Assembly (NCBI GenBank): GCA_963765075.1
Contig: CAVXVA010000001.1
Coordinates: 1 to 64,000, forward strand
Direction: 5' to 3'
DNA: 64,000 bases
DNA from: JAENVU01 sp963765075
GTDB lineage: Bacteria > Actinomycetota > Acidimicrobiia > IMCC26256 > JAENVU01
Of the stretch, positions 45,251-53,325 are shown piece after piece (positions within the stretch are counted from its first letter, which is position 1; the number at the start of each line of letters is the position of its first letter). A model generated the notes under the pieces. It saw only the letters and a list, made by a program, of their open reading frames with translations, was not told the origin of the DNA and ran no database searches. The position numbers were made by a program, and so were the translations under genes.

Positions 45251-45774
45251 GGCTCGCCTGCCTTCCCCGCCAGCACCTCGGCGACGACCGCATCGACGGT
45301 CTTCCCGTCGGTGGCGATGACGACATCGGCCGCAGCCGCGTAGGCCTCACGCCGGGCGTCGGCGAGCCGCGTCAGCGTGGCCGTCGTCGGGCCCCCTGCG
45401 AGCAGCGGGCGGGCGTCGACCCCATCGCCTTCGACCCGATCCGCCAGTATCTCAGGGGCCGCATCGAGCCACACGACCCGGCACGACCGGACGGCACGCC
45501 GGTTCTCCGGGTCGACCATCGCACCTCCACCGCAGGCGATCACGAGCGGTTCGGGCCCGGCCAGAGCCTCGGAGAGCGCCACCCGCTCACGCGCCCGGAA
45601 GCCGGCCTCGCCTTCGGTCGCGAAGATGTCCGGGACCGTCATTCCGGCGTTGGCGGTCACGAGATCGTCGGTGTCGACAAAGCCTCGATGCAACCGACTC
45701 GCACACTCCCGGCCGACTGTGGTCTTGCCCGCGCCCATGAGACCGATCAGCACCAGGTGGCGCGACGCACTCAC
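45247..45774 (-). CDS. aroK: Shikimate kinase
   Basis: AroK phosphorylates shikimate. The 175-residue P-loop kinase has LIGLMGAGKTTVGRECASRL (Walker A), FVDTDDLV (shikimate-binding Asp) and IACGGGAMVDPENRR. The start is a GTG overlapping the aroC stop (GTGA). The longer upstream frame is a shadow of aroC. Confidence 0.96.
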   Translation of the reverse strand: MSASRHLVLIGLMGAGKTTVGRECASRLHRGFVDTDDLVTANAGMTVPDIFATEGEAGFRARERVALSEALAGPEPLVIACGGGAMVDPENRRAVRSCRVVWLDAAPEILADRVEGDGVDARPLLAGGPTTATLTRLADARREAYAAAADVVIATDGKTVDAVVAEVLAGKAGEP

Positions 45775-46922
45775 AGCGAGGCGACGAACTCGCGGTGGTT
45801 GCGCGTGAACTCTGCGACCGAGTCGCCGCCGAACTTGCGCAGCGCTTCGTCGGCCAACACCAACGCGACCATCGTCTCGGCCACCACCCCGGCGGCGGGC
45901 ACAGCCGTCACGTCGGTGCGTTCCTTGAACGACACCGTGGCCTCCTTGGTCGCGACATCCACGGTCCGCAAGGTCGGACGATTGAGCGTGGCGAGCGGCT
46001 TCATCGACGCGCGGGCCACCAGCAAGGAACCGGTCGTCATCCCGCCCTCGATCCCACCGGCGCGATCCGATGCGCGGGTATAGCCATCGGTGTCGTTCCA
46101 CAAGATCTCGTCGTGTGCGGCACTGCCCCGCTCCGCCGCCACCGCGCCGCCCTCACCGATCTCGACGGCTTTCATCGCCTGAATGCTCATCAGGGCCTGC
46201 GCCAGGCGGCCATCGATCCGCCGATCCCAATGCACATGGGAGCCGAGCGCCACCGGCACGCCGAAACCGAGGACCTCGACGACACCACCCAACGAGTCGC
46301 CGTCTTTGGCCGCCGCTTCGATCGCCCGCACCATCGCCGCCTCGGTCCCGGCGTCGAAACACCGGACCGACGACTCGTCGATTCGCGCCAGATCGTCCGC
46401 CCCCGGACGGGCCGCACCCTCCGGGACCACGGCCTCGCCCATACGCACGACGTGCGACAACACCGACGTCCCGAGTTCGCCGAGGAGGGCCTTCGCGAGC
46501 GCACCGGCTGCGACTCGGGCTGCGGTCTCGCGCGCACTCGCGCGTTCGAGCACGTTGCGGGCATCGTCGAAACCGTATTTCTGCATGCCGACGAGGTCGG
46601 CGTGGCCCGGTCGCGGCTGGGTCAGGGGCTTCTCGGTGATCCCCGGCGCCGGCGACATCTCCTCCTGCCACTTCGGCCACTCGGTGTTGTGGATCACGAT
46701 CGACACCGGCGAGCCGAGGGTCCGGCCGTGGCGGATTCCTCCCAGCAGCTCGACGTCGTCGCGCTCGAAACGCATCCGGGGTCCTCGACCGAAGCCGAGT
46801 CGGCGGCGAGCGAGCTCGTCCCCGATCTGATCGACAGTGATGGCGAGGCCGGCAGGGAGACCTTCGACGACGACGACCAGGGCCGGGCCGTGCGATTCCC
46901 CGGCAGTGAGGTAGCGCAGCAT
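45771..46922 (-). CDS. aroC: Chorismate synthase
   Basis: AroC makes chorismate from EPSP with reduced FMN. The 383 residues begin MLRYLTAGESHGPALVVVVE and have QPRPGHADLVGMQKYGFDDA, RASARETAARVAAGA and AGGIEGGMTTGSLLVARAS. It is the first gene of the shikimate run; a TAACCT -10-like hexamer lies about 10 bases before the ATG in the 55-base gap to the pilus genes. Confidence 0.98.
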   Translation of the reverse strand: MLRYLTAGESHGPALVVVVEGLPAGLAITVDQIGDELARRRLGFGRGPRMRFERDDVELLGGIRHGRTLGSPVSIVIHNTEWPKWQEEMSPAPGITEKPLTQPRPGHADLVGMQKYGFDDARNVLERASARETAARVAAGALAKALLGELGTSVLSHVVRMGEAVVPEGAARPGADDLARIDESSVRCFDAGTEAAMVRAIEAAAKDGDSLGGVVEVLGFGVPVALGSHVHWDRRIDGRLAQALMSIQAMKAVEIGEGGAVAAERGSAAHDEILWNDTDGYTRASDRAGGIEGGMTTGSLLVARASMKPLATLNRPTLRTVDVATKEATVSFKERTDVTAVPAAGVVAETMVALVLADEALRKFGGDSVAEFTRNHREFVASL

Positions 46923-46977
46923 GATCCGCTCAGGTTAGAGGGCTACGGGACCGAACCCGGGACCCAAACGCCGAGGG

Positions 46978-47571
46978 CTACTTGATGACTTGTTCGCCGA
47001 CACAGAGCGAGAAGGGCGAGTCTGCGTACTGCAGGTTCACGCACTTGTCGCTGGCAAAGGAGATCAGCTTGTAGTTGGTGGCGAAGGTCCCGCCGGCCAC
47101 GACCGGGTACTCGGCCCCGCCGACCTTGATCCGGGCCGTCTGCACGCCGGTGGCGTCGATGTAGACGTCGATGAGCGCGACGTCGGTGCTCCCGCCGGGA
47201 TTCTGCTGCGGCGAGGTCGTCGGTGTCGTCGAGATGGTGCCGGGACTGGCCGAGGTCGTCGGCGTCGTGTTCACCGTGGTCGGGGTCGTGTTCGTGGGTG
47301 TGACCTGCCCGATCGGCTCGAACGGGTCCCGCAAGCTGAGTTCGGCGAAGCTGCCGTTGGGCACGCTGGGCTCGAGCGGGGCGGTCGTGGTGGTGGAACC
47401 CGCGATCTGGCCCGACCCGTCTTTCGCCGGTGCGAGCGCTTGCGGAACGCTGTCGTCGCGCAGGAACACCTGGTAGACGATCAACGCGGCCAGGATGGCA
47501 CCCACCACGCCGACGGCAACACCCATCGAGCGCTGTTGGCGCTCTCGTCGCTCACGTCGTGACGTAGCCAT
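46978..47571 (-). CDS. PilP/GspC-like pilus assembly protein
   Basis: A 197-residue inner-membrane protein with a basic N-terminus, one membrane helix (about 16-36, VAVGVVGAILAALIVYQVF), a Thr/Pro-rich linker with several TTPTT runs, and a small C-terminal beta domain. LRDPFEPIGQV before the linker resembles the NPF/DPF motif of PilP and GspC-like proteins. Its place right after pilM-N-O supports a PilP-equivalent role in the alignment complex. No lipoprotein Cys is present, as expected in a monoderm. It has TGATG coupling to pilO. Confidence 0.65.
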   Translation of the reverse strand: MATSRRERRERQQRSMGVAVGVVGAILAALIVYQVFLRDDSVPQALAPAKDGSGQIAGSTTTTAPLEPSVPNGSFAELSLRDPFEPIGQVTPTNTTPTTVNTTPTTSASPGTISTTPTTSPQQNPGGSTDVALIDVYIDATGVQTARIKVGGAEYPVVAGGTFATNYKLISFASDKCVNLQYADSPFSLCVGEQVIK

Positions 47572-48260
47572 CAGGTCCCTCCTGTGGTCGATGAGGACGG
47601 CGCCGTGGACGACGACGTCGCTCCACCCGGAGCCGTCGTGGTACTCCCACCGACGCCGGTCGTGGTCGTGGTCGATCCGTCCGGTGCCGGGACGGTACCC
47701 GGTGTGCCGGCCGGAACAGCACGCGTGAACATCCGTGCGGTGAGGGTGACCGTGAGGTTCGTCCCCGCACTCGAACTCGCAGTGTCAGATCCGCCGCCGG
47801 CCGAGATGTTGATCGCGTCGATGATCACCAGCCGGTCGAGGCTTTCCAGCTGCGTGAGGTAGTTCTTGATTTGGAAGAAGCTGCCTTGCACGCTGATGGC
47901 CAACGCAATCGTGCTCGTCGATCCGGCCGCCGCGGGTGGGCTCGGCGAAATCGATTGGAAGACGATACCGGCGTCGTCGGCGATCTGGGCCGCCTGGACG
48001 ATGAACTCGGCCTCGTCCGGGAGTTTCGGAATCGCTTGGTCGAACTTGTTGAGGAGCGCCTGCTGCTTCGAGGCATTCTTCGCAACCGATTCGAGCTGCG
48101 CGAGCGTGCTCTCGAGCCCGGGGGTCTTCGCCTCCTCGGCGCTGACCTCGCTTTGAGCCTTGCTGAGATCGTCCGTCTTCGGGCTGTAGATCGCGAAATA
48201 CCACAGGACGATGACGGCCACGAACGCGGCGCCGATTCCGATCATGACGTTGCGCTTCAT
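47571..48260 (-). CDS. pilO: Type IV pilus inner-membrane protein PilO
   Basis: A 229-residue bitopic membrane protein: short cytoplasmic start MKRNV, one helix (about 6-26), a coiled-coil region (about 30-80, rich in Q/E/K/L) and a ferredoxin-like domain with PKLPDEAEFIVQAAQIADDA and LDRLVIIDAINIS. A Thr/Ser/Pro/Gly-rich tail of about 45 residues ends the protein. It pairs with PilN in the alignment subcomplex. It overlaps pilN by 4 bases. Confidence 0.85.
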   Translation of the reverse strand: MKRNVMIGIGAAFVAVIVLWYFAIYSPKTDDLSKAQSEVSAEEAKTPGLESTLAQLESVAKNASKQQALLNKFDQAIPKLPDEAEFIVQAAQIADDAGIVFQSISPSPPAAAGSTSTIALAISVQGSFFQIKNYLTQLESLDRLVIIDAINISAGGGSDTASSSAGTNLTVTLTARMFTRAVPAGTPGTVPAPDGSTTTTTGVGGSTTTAPGGATSSSTAPSSSTTGGT

Positions 48261-48956
48261 GGCTGCACCTTGAAGTCTTCGGCCCTAGTGGACTTGGCTT
48301 TGTCGGTGATATTCGCCGTCGAGCTGAACGTGACGTTCGTACTGGCGCTCGTTCCGCCGGTGGTGCCGCTCGTGGTGCCGCTCGTGCCCGACGCCCGCGC
48401 TGCCGTCGGCACCCAGAGGTCGGCAAAGGAGGGAATGTCCTGACCGATCCGTTGGATCCAGGCCGCCACCGAGTCGTAGTCGCGCCCCTGGCCCGAGAAG
48501 TTCGCGGTACCGATGACAGCACCCGACGCGCTCGTCACTCCTGGGGCCGCGGGAGCCGCTCCCGGTGCGGCGGCGCCGGCCGAGGTCACGGTCCCTTGCA
48601 TCGAAGTCAACCAGACGTCGGTCGGGATCGTGCGCGAGATGGCCTGGAGCATCGAGGACCAGGACACGTCGTTCGCGAGGAGGGTCTGGGTGTCGGTCGA
48701 CAGCGTTTCGATGTCGGTCTGACGCTGTTTGACGTCGGCGAGCTTGTCGATCTTCTGTTGCAGGGCCGCGTTCTTCTGCCGCGGCGGCCGCCAACTTCGA
48801 TTTCTCGTCGTCGACCTGCTGCGACTTCAGATACGTCAACCCTGCGAGCGCGGCAACCAACACCGCGCCGGCAACCGCGCCGATCTTGATGAGTTGGTTC
48901 TTGTCGATCGGCTCTTTGTGGTCACCGCCGAGCAGGTCGATGCGCTTGCCGGTCAT
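48257..48956 (-). CDS. pilN: Type IV pilus assembly protein PilN, one frameshift
   Basis: PilN links cytoplasmic PilM to PilO. The N-terminal tail MTGKRIDLLGGDH is a variant of the INLLP motif that docks into PilM. One helix (IGAVAGAVLVAALAGLTYL) and a coiled coil follow. The frame breaks near 48775 in a GC-rich run. The periplasmic-side domain continues NAALQQKIDKLADVKQRQTD, WSSMLQAISRTIPTDVWLTS and ends KVQP. The ATG is in frame with the upstream pilM sequence; one extra G near 48963 would explain the missing pilM stop. Confidence 0.82.
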
Positions 48957-50019
48957 GAGCCCGCCCAGGGCGAGCCCGACCGGGACCGGCAGGAACGGAT
49001 CGAGGAGCGGCAGTTGCTCCTCGGCGAATCCGATGTCGCCCACGCCGATGTGCTCGCGCGGTCGGGCGAGATCGACGGGGACGCCGACCGTATCGACGAG
49101 TTGATCGGCGAGACCCGGGGTCAGCGAGCCGCCGCCGGTGAGGGTGACTCGGAGGAGTCGGATCGCGTCGGACTGGGTGCGGTAGTAGTCGAGCGACCCG
49201 CGAATCTGTTCGACGAGGTCGTTGATCGGTCGCACCATTGCGGTGCGCGCCCGAGCGACCAGGTCCGCGGGAGCAGACTCGCCGTTGCGCTTGACGGCTT
49301 CGGCCTGTTCGGTCGTGAGTTCGAGGTCGCGGGCGATCGCGTCGGTCACCGAGCGACCACCGGATCCGAGGATGCGCACGAAGCGCGGGATCCCGAGTTC
49401 GTGCACGACCACGACGGTCACGCCGCCGCCGACGCTGACTACCGCTTCGACGCCGCCACCGTTGTCCGAGACTCGGCGACCGACCGACCGGACCAACGCC
49501 AGCGGCACCAGGTCGACCGACGCGACCGAGAGGCCGGCGGCGCGGACAGCGCCAGTGAGATTCCGGATCAGATCCTTGTGCGCGGCGGCCAGGAGCACCC
49601 GGCTCATCGGCTGCGGCGGCGGTCCCTCGCCGACCGCGTCGGGGATGGGGAGCGCTTCGAGGATCTGGAAGTCGAGGACCGCGTCCTCGAGCGGGATCGG
49701 GATCAACTCCTGCGCCTGGAACTGCAGCGCGCCGGCGAGTTCGTCATCCGACATCGTCGGCAGATCGACGGTACGCACCAGCACCCGAGGCGTGGCGACG
49801 CCGATCCGAACCGGCGCCTTCTTCAGGCTGAGTTCACTCCACAACCGTCGAGATTGCCGCAGTGACGGCGGCCGGATCGACGACTTCGCCGTCGCGCATC
49901 GCACCCGGGGGCAGCGCAACCTGGCCGAAGCTGATCAACCGCGGTGGCTCTCCTGGTTCGAGTTCGGCAACCCGCACCGCATTGGTGCCGATGTCCAGAC
50001 CGATCAGGCGACGGGCCAT
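48953..50019 (-). CDS. pilM: Type IV pilus assembly protein PilM, frameshifted
   Basis: PilM is the FtsA/actin-like cytoplasmic ring protein of type IV pili. It begins MARRLIGLDIGTNAVRVAEL (phosphate-1 loop). The frame changes near 49850, and the main frame has SDDELAGALQFQAQELIPIP, VEAVVSVGGGVTVVVVHELG (phosphate-2) and LRVTLTGGGSLTPGLADQLV (adenosine motif). It ends near PVGLALGG. An ATGA overlap with pilN (TGA at 48953) is present in another frame, so the apparent PilM-PilN fusion is probably a homopolymer error. Length about 355 residues is normal. Confidence 0.87.
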
Positions 50020-50225
50020 TGATCCGGACCTCCTTCCAGGGTGGTGACGACACGCTCGTCGAGGTACTTGGCGACGTCGCGTTCGCGAATTCGCAGGTGT
50101 TTTCCGACCCGGATCGCCGGGAGTTCGCCCGCCTTGATCAAGCGGTAGACGGTCATGGTGGAAACCCTCATGACGTCGGCGACCTCGCGTGCGGTCAGTA
50201 GGTCGTGCGGTATCGGCGACGCCAC
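50004..50225 (-). CDS. Excisionase/BldC-like helix-turn-helix DNA-binding protein
   Basis: A 73-residue protein with a MerR-like winged helix: LLTAREVADVMRVSTMTVYR, then LIKAGELPAIRVGKHLRIRE. Such AlpA/Xis or BldC-like proteins bind DNA as regulators or recombination directionality factors. No integrase is near. The GTG start and the 16-base overlap with pilM put it at the head of the pilMNOP operon, so a regulator of the pilus genes is the simplest guess. An earlier start at 50285 is possible but the added residues are not conserved-looking. Confidence 0.75.
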   Translation of the reverse strand: MASPIPHDLLTAREVADVMRVSTMTVYRLIKAGELPAIRVGKHLRIRERDVAKYLDERVVTTLEGGPDQWPVA

Positions 50226-50397
50226 GTTCGTTGCCCCTCGTTGACTTCGAGCACAGTAAGTCTCAGTTCGAACAATCGTCAACACGGGCCACGTGAGTTG
50301 AGCCCGTGCGCCATCAATGAACCGAAGGACCTACCGGCTGAGGCTGGAACGTGATGCGCGCGGCCCATCTTCGCGGGTCCGCGGGACCGAAATGAAG

Positions 50398-50425
50398 TCG
50401 GGCGAGGAACGACCTGCTCGCCCGA
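50398..50425 (-). terminator. Hairpin terminator downstream of the prepilin peptidase gene
   Basis: TCGGGCGAG and CTCGCCCGA form a 9-bp stem with a 10-base loop, 5 bases after the pilD stop on the minus strand. The tail (CTTCATTTC) is only moderately U-rich. The remaining part of the gap 50226-50397 shows no other clear feature. Confidence 0.65.
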
Positions 50426-50429
50426 ACGC

Positions 50430-51195
50430 TCATTGGCGCGTGTAGAGATCGAGGAGTTGGGTGCCCGCGAAGATCGCGATGAGGGCACCGGAGGCCATGA
50501 ACGGTCCGAACGGAACCGGCTCCTTGCGCGTGCGCAGTTTCGTGACGATGAGGAACCCACCGACGATCGCCCCGAGCAGGAACCCGAGGAACAGCCCGAG
50601 AAAGACGTGGCCCCAGGAGAGCCAGCCCAGCGCGATGCCGAGCACGAAACTCAGGCGAACGTCACCGAAGCCCATCCCCCGCGGCGAGATGATGTGGATC
50701 ACGAAGAAGACCGCAAACGCGGCCAGCCCACCGAGGCCGGCGCGCCCGAGGTCGTCCCAGCGGGTGTCGATCGCGGCCGGCAGCAGCAACAGTCCGCTGA
50801 CGATGACCCCGGTCGGGTACAGCACCCGGTTGGGCAGCAGGAAGTGATCGAGGTCGATCAGGGAGAGGGCCACCAGACCCGACGCCAGCGCGCAGTACGC
50901 CGGGAGTTCCCAGGACCGGCCGAAATGAAATGCGAGGCCGACCCAGAGGGCCGCGTTGGCCAGTTCCACGAGTGGGTAGCGGACCGAGATGCGGGTGCCG
51001 CAGTGGCGACACTTCCCGCGCAGGACCATCCAGGACAGCACCGGGATGTTCTCGAACGCGGAGAGTTCGGTGTCACAACTCGGGCAGTGTGAACCCGGCT
51101 TCACGATCGACTCGTGGCGCGGGACTCGCCACACCACCACATTCAGGAACGAACCGATGAGCAGGCCGAACAAGCCGGCGGAGAGGGGGAGCCAT
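50430..51195 (-). CDS. pilD: Prepilin peptidase / N-methyltransferase, start frameshifted
   Basis: PilD cleaves prepilin leaders and methylates the new N-terminus. The methylase zinc site is complete: two CxxC pairs in HCPSCDTELSAFENIPV and KCRHCGTR. The two peptidase aspartates lie in SLIDLDHFLLPNRVLYP and GMGFGDVRLSFVLG (GxGD). About eight membrane helices are seen. The conserved GLFGLLIGSFLNVVVWRVP has no ATG in frame; ATG at 51195 (MAPPL) joins it with a one-base shift in the CCCCC/CTCTCC run. It follows a prepilin gene. Confidence 0.88.
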
Positions 51196-51238
51196 GGCGG
51201 GGTGAGGTTAGGAGTCTCGGGGACGAACCGACGTCGGA

Positions 51239-51743
51239 TTACGGCCACTTGTCGACCCATCCGACGAGCGGGTCGAAGTCCCCTGCGTCGCACGTCGGGG
51301 GGTCGTCGAGCCGCTGGAACAACGGCGTCCCGCCGGTGGTCTCGAGGATGGCGAAACAGCGTCGCGAGGTCGACTGCGACGCGAGGATCACGTAGACCGT
51401 CGATCCGAATGAGACGTTCGCGACCGACACATTGCGACTGGTTGGCCGGTGCCGTGGTCGCGTCGTCGACGAAGGTGACGCCGCCTTCCTCCAGCGCGAG
51501 CGTCGCCATCGTGGCCGTGTTGCCATCCGACGTCTCGATGGCCTTCGCGGCCGTCAACGAGTTCCGGAGCAGATTCTGGGCTTGACGATCCTGGGCCGGC
51601 ACGCGGGCCTGGAGCAGGGTGGGAATCATCACACCAAGGAGGATGCCGATGATGCCGATGACCACGATCAGCTCGATGATGGTGAAGCCGGTCTCATCGA
51701 CCTGGGGTGGCTCGTCTCGTTCTCGATCCGATTGAGAAGTCAT
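51239..51743 (-). CDS. Type IV prepilin-like protein, one frameshift
   Basis: A class III signal peptide with a 19-residue leader ends at G before FTIIELIVVIGIIGILLGVM, the N-methylation/hydrophobic segment with Glu at position 5. After a coiled helix (QDRQAQNLLRNSLTAAKAIE) the frame shifts near 51435, and the globular end reads NVSFGSTVYVILASQS and PTCDAGDFDPLVGWVDKWP with two cysteines. It is probably a minor pilin or pseudopilin. The ATG lies 9 bases after a strong hairpin and lacks a Shine-Dalgarno. Confidence 0.8.
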
Positions 51744-51752
51744 GGGTAAGAC

Positions 51753-51782
51753 GATGGGGGCCCGGTTTCCCGGGCCCCCATC
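51753..51782 (-). terminator. Strong hairpin terminator after pilin copy A
   Basis: The sequence gatgggggcccgg ttt/cccgggcccccatc forms a 13-bp GC-rich stem with a tiny loop, 25 bases after the pilin A stop. There is no U tract. It ends only 9 bases before the ATG of the next prepilin gene. Confidence 0.75.
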
Positions 51783-51806
51783 ACTCCATTCCGTAGTTTG
51801 GTGTGA

Positions 51807-52338
51807 TTACCAGGCCTGGGCCCAGCCACCGCCGGACGTGGAGTTGGCCGTGGTCGGCACCGCGGTCGGCAGCGCCGCCTGAGTGGTCGCCTGCGCCGGG
51901 GTGCAGGTCGCCGAAGTACCCAGGTTCATGAAGATGGTGCCCGGACCGTGCAGCAACATCAGCGATCGCGTAGCAGACGTCCGAAGCCGACTTCGCCGTC
52001 ATGACGATGTCGGTCGCGGTCACTGCGACCGAGACTTCCTTCGCCTTGGTCGACGCGCCCGCCTGGAACGTGAGGCTCGGCTCCGCAGCCGCGAGGGCCG
52101 TGGTCGTCGCACCCGCGTACGAGTCGGTGTCGGTGTAGATGCCCTTCGCGTTGGTCAGGGCGTTGCGGAGGCTCGACTGAGCCGCCTTGTCTTGCGCACG
52201 GGACTTGGCACCGAGGAACGTCGGGATGGCAATGGCGATCAAAATGGCAATGATCAACACCACAACCATGAGCTCGATGAGCGTGAAACCACGCTCGTCC
52301 TCACGCCGCGCCCGCAGGTTTTCCAGCATCTGCTGCAT
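51807..52338 (-). CDS. Type IV major pilin-like protein, copy A, one frameshift
   Basis: The short leader MQQMLENLRARREDERG is followed by the mature start FTLIELMVVVLIIAILIAIA with Glu5 and a long helix. The globular part has ALTNAKGIYTDTDSYAGA and KEVSVAVTATDIVMTAKSA. A shift near 51955 leads to the end GPGTIFMNLGTSATCTPAQA then PTTANSTSGGGWAQAW and TAA at 51807. Conserved Cys residues (DVCYA and ATCTP) could form the usual D-loop disulphide. It is about 177 residues long and nearly identical to copy B. Confidence 0.88.
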
Positions 52339-52458
52339 TTGAAGTTCTCCTACTGGGTCAATGTTGGATGAAATGCGGCGGGGTCGACCAGGTCGATCTG
52401 TGACTCGGTGTTCTTCGTCGCAGGTCAGGTTTCGACCCGACGCCCCGGTCACCTTGAG
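52339..52458 (-). promoter_or_regulatory. Structured 5' leader of pilin copy A
   Basis: This leader shares blocks and predicted helices with that of copy B. P1: AGGU-GACC with GGUC-GAA-ACCU (52427-52454). P2: TGCGACG (52422-52416) with CGCCGCA (52380-52374). P3 inside P2: TCGAC-CTG-GTCGA (52396-52384). The stretch GAAGAACACCGAGTCACA between P2 and P3 is identical in both copies. A Shine-Dalgarno (AGGAG) lies 7 bases before the ATG. Function unknown. Confidence 0.5.
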
Positions 52459-52517
52459 CGTCGAACCGGCAGATGATCCGCCCGCCTCATGGCATCCACG
52501 CCGAGGTCCCGGAATTG

Positions 52518-52549
52518 CCGACGGGGCCCGGAACCCCGGGCCCCGTCGG
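52518..52549 (-). terminator. Strong hairpin terminator after pilin copy B
   Basis: CCGACGGGGCCCGG pairs with CCGGGCCCCGTCGG over 14 bases with a loop of about 3-4 bases, 34 bases after the pilin B stop. It separates the two pilin genes, so each copy probably has its own promoter and leader. Confidence 0.8.
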
Positions 52550-52583
52550 GCAGTCGTACGTGTTGCAGTGTGCGGTTCGGTGA

Positions 52584-53117
52584 TTACCAGGCCTGGGCCC
52601 AGCCACCGCCGGACGTGGAGTTGGCCGTGGTCGGCACCGCGGTCGGCAGCGCCGCCTGAGTGGTCGCCTGCGCCGGGGTGCAGGTCGCCGAAGTACCCAG
52701 GTTCATGAAGATGGTGCCCGGACCGGTCAGCAACATCGCCAATCGCGAAGCAGACGTTCGAAGCCGACTTCGCCGTCATGACGATGTCGGTCGCGTGTCA
52801 CTGCGACCGAGACTTCCTTCGCCTTGGTCGACGCGCCCGGCCTGGAAGGTGAGGCTCGGCTCCGCCGCCGCCAGCGCCGTGGTCGTCGCACCCGCGTACG
52901 AGTCGGTGTCGGTGTAGATGCCCTTCGCGTTGGTCAGGGCGTTGCGGAGGCTCGACTGAGCCGCCTTGTCTTGCGCACGGGACTTGGCACCGAGGAACGT
53001 CGGGATGGCAATGGCGATCAAAATGGCAATGATCAACACCACAACCATGAGCTCGATGAGCGTGAAACCACGCTCGTCCTCACGCCGCGCCCGCAGGTTT
53101 TCCAGCATCTGCTGCAT
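52584..53117 (-). CDS. Type IV major pilin-like protein, copy B, frameshifted
   Basis: The first 95 residues are identical to copy A, including the leader, FTLIELMVVVLIIAILIAIA and the ALTNAKGIYTDTDSYAGA region. An extra G in a GGCC run near 52838 and further indels near 52795 and 52735 break the frame relative to copy A. The end again reads GPGTIFMNLGTSATCTPAQA to GGGWAQAW. Substitutions between copies cluster around NVCFAIGDVA versus DVCYAIADVA. Length corresponds to about 178 codons. Confidence 0.86.
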
Positions 53118-53238
53118 TTGAATGTTCTCCTACTGGGTTTGGGTTGGTTGAATGCGACGGCGTCGACCACGTCGATGATGTGACTCGGTGTTCTTCGTCG
53201 CATTTCAGGTATCGACCCCGACTCCCGGTCACCTTGAG
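53118..53238 (-). promoter_or_regulatory. Structured 5' leader of pilin copy B
   Basis: Same architecture as the copy A leader. P1: AGGU-GACC with GGUC-GAU-ACCU (53207-53234). P2: AATGCGACG (53204-53196) with CGTCGCATT (53159-53151), nine perfect pairs. P3: TCGAC-GTG-GTCGA (53175-53163), with a loop differing from copy A while the stem is kept. The block TGCGACGAAGAACACC then GAGTCACA is unchanged. Confidence 0.5.
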
Positions 53239-53325
53239 ATGGATCATGACCAGAATCTCGCAATGGTCACGAGCCTCGATACCCTGCCGCCGTACCCCCG
53301 GGGCTCTCGCTACGATTTCGGCCCG

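Larger units (their letters stand above)
51807..53238 (-). repeat. Tandem direct duplication of pilin gene plus leader
   Basis: The unit 51807-52458 is repeated at 52584-53238 with the same gene, ribosome site and leader. Coding identity is very high; differences are scattered substitutions, mostly in the C-terminal half, plus small indels that may be sequencing errors. Only the short spacer with a terminator (52459-52583) is unique. This indicates recent duplication or ongoing gene conversion. Confidence 0.85.

Noticed and set aside
46923..46977. tRNA-like sequence between aroC and the pilus genes
   Set aside because: The repeated gggacc and ggttcgg pieces do not fold into a cloverleaf and the gap is too short. 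No tRNA, rRNA or CRISPR array was found anywhere in the window.
50004..50225. Excisionase-like gene as evidence of an integrated prophage or ICE
   Set aside because: There is no integrase, phage gene or att-like repeat nearby and both flanks are pilus genes, so a regulator is more likely.
52339..53238. GEMM-I c-di-GMP riboswitch for the pilin leaders
   Set aside because: The conserved core (GGCAAACC, GACGCAAAG and the tetraloop receptor) is absent, so I describe it only as an unassigned structured leader.
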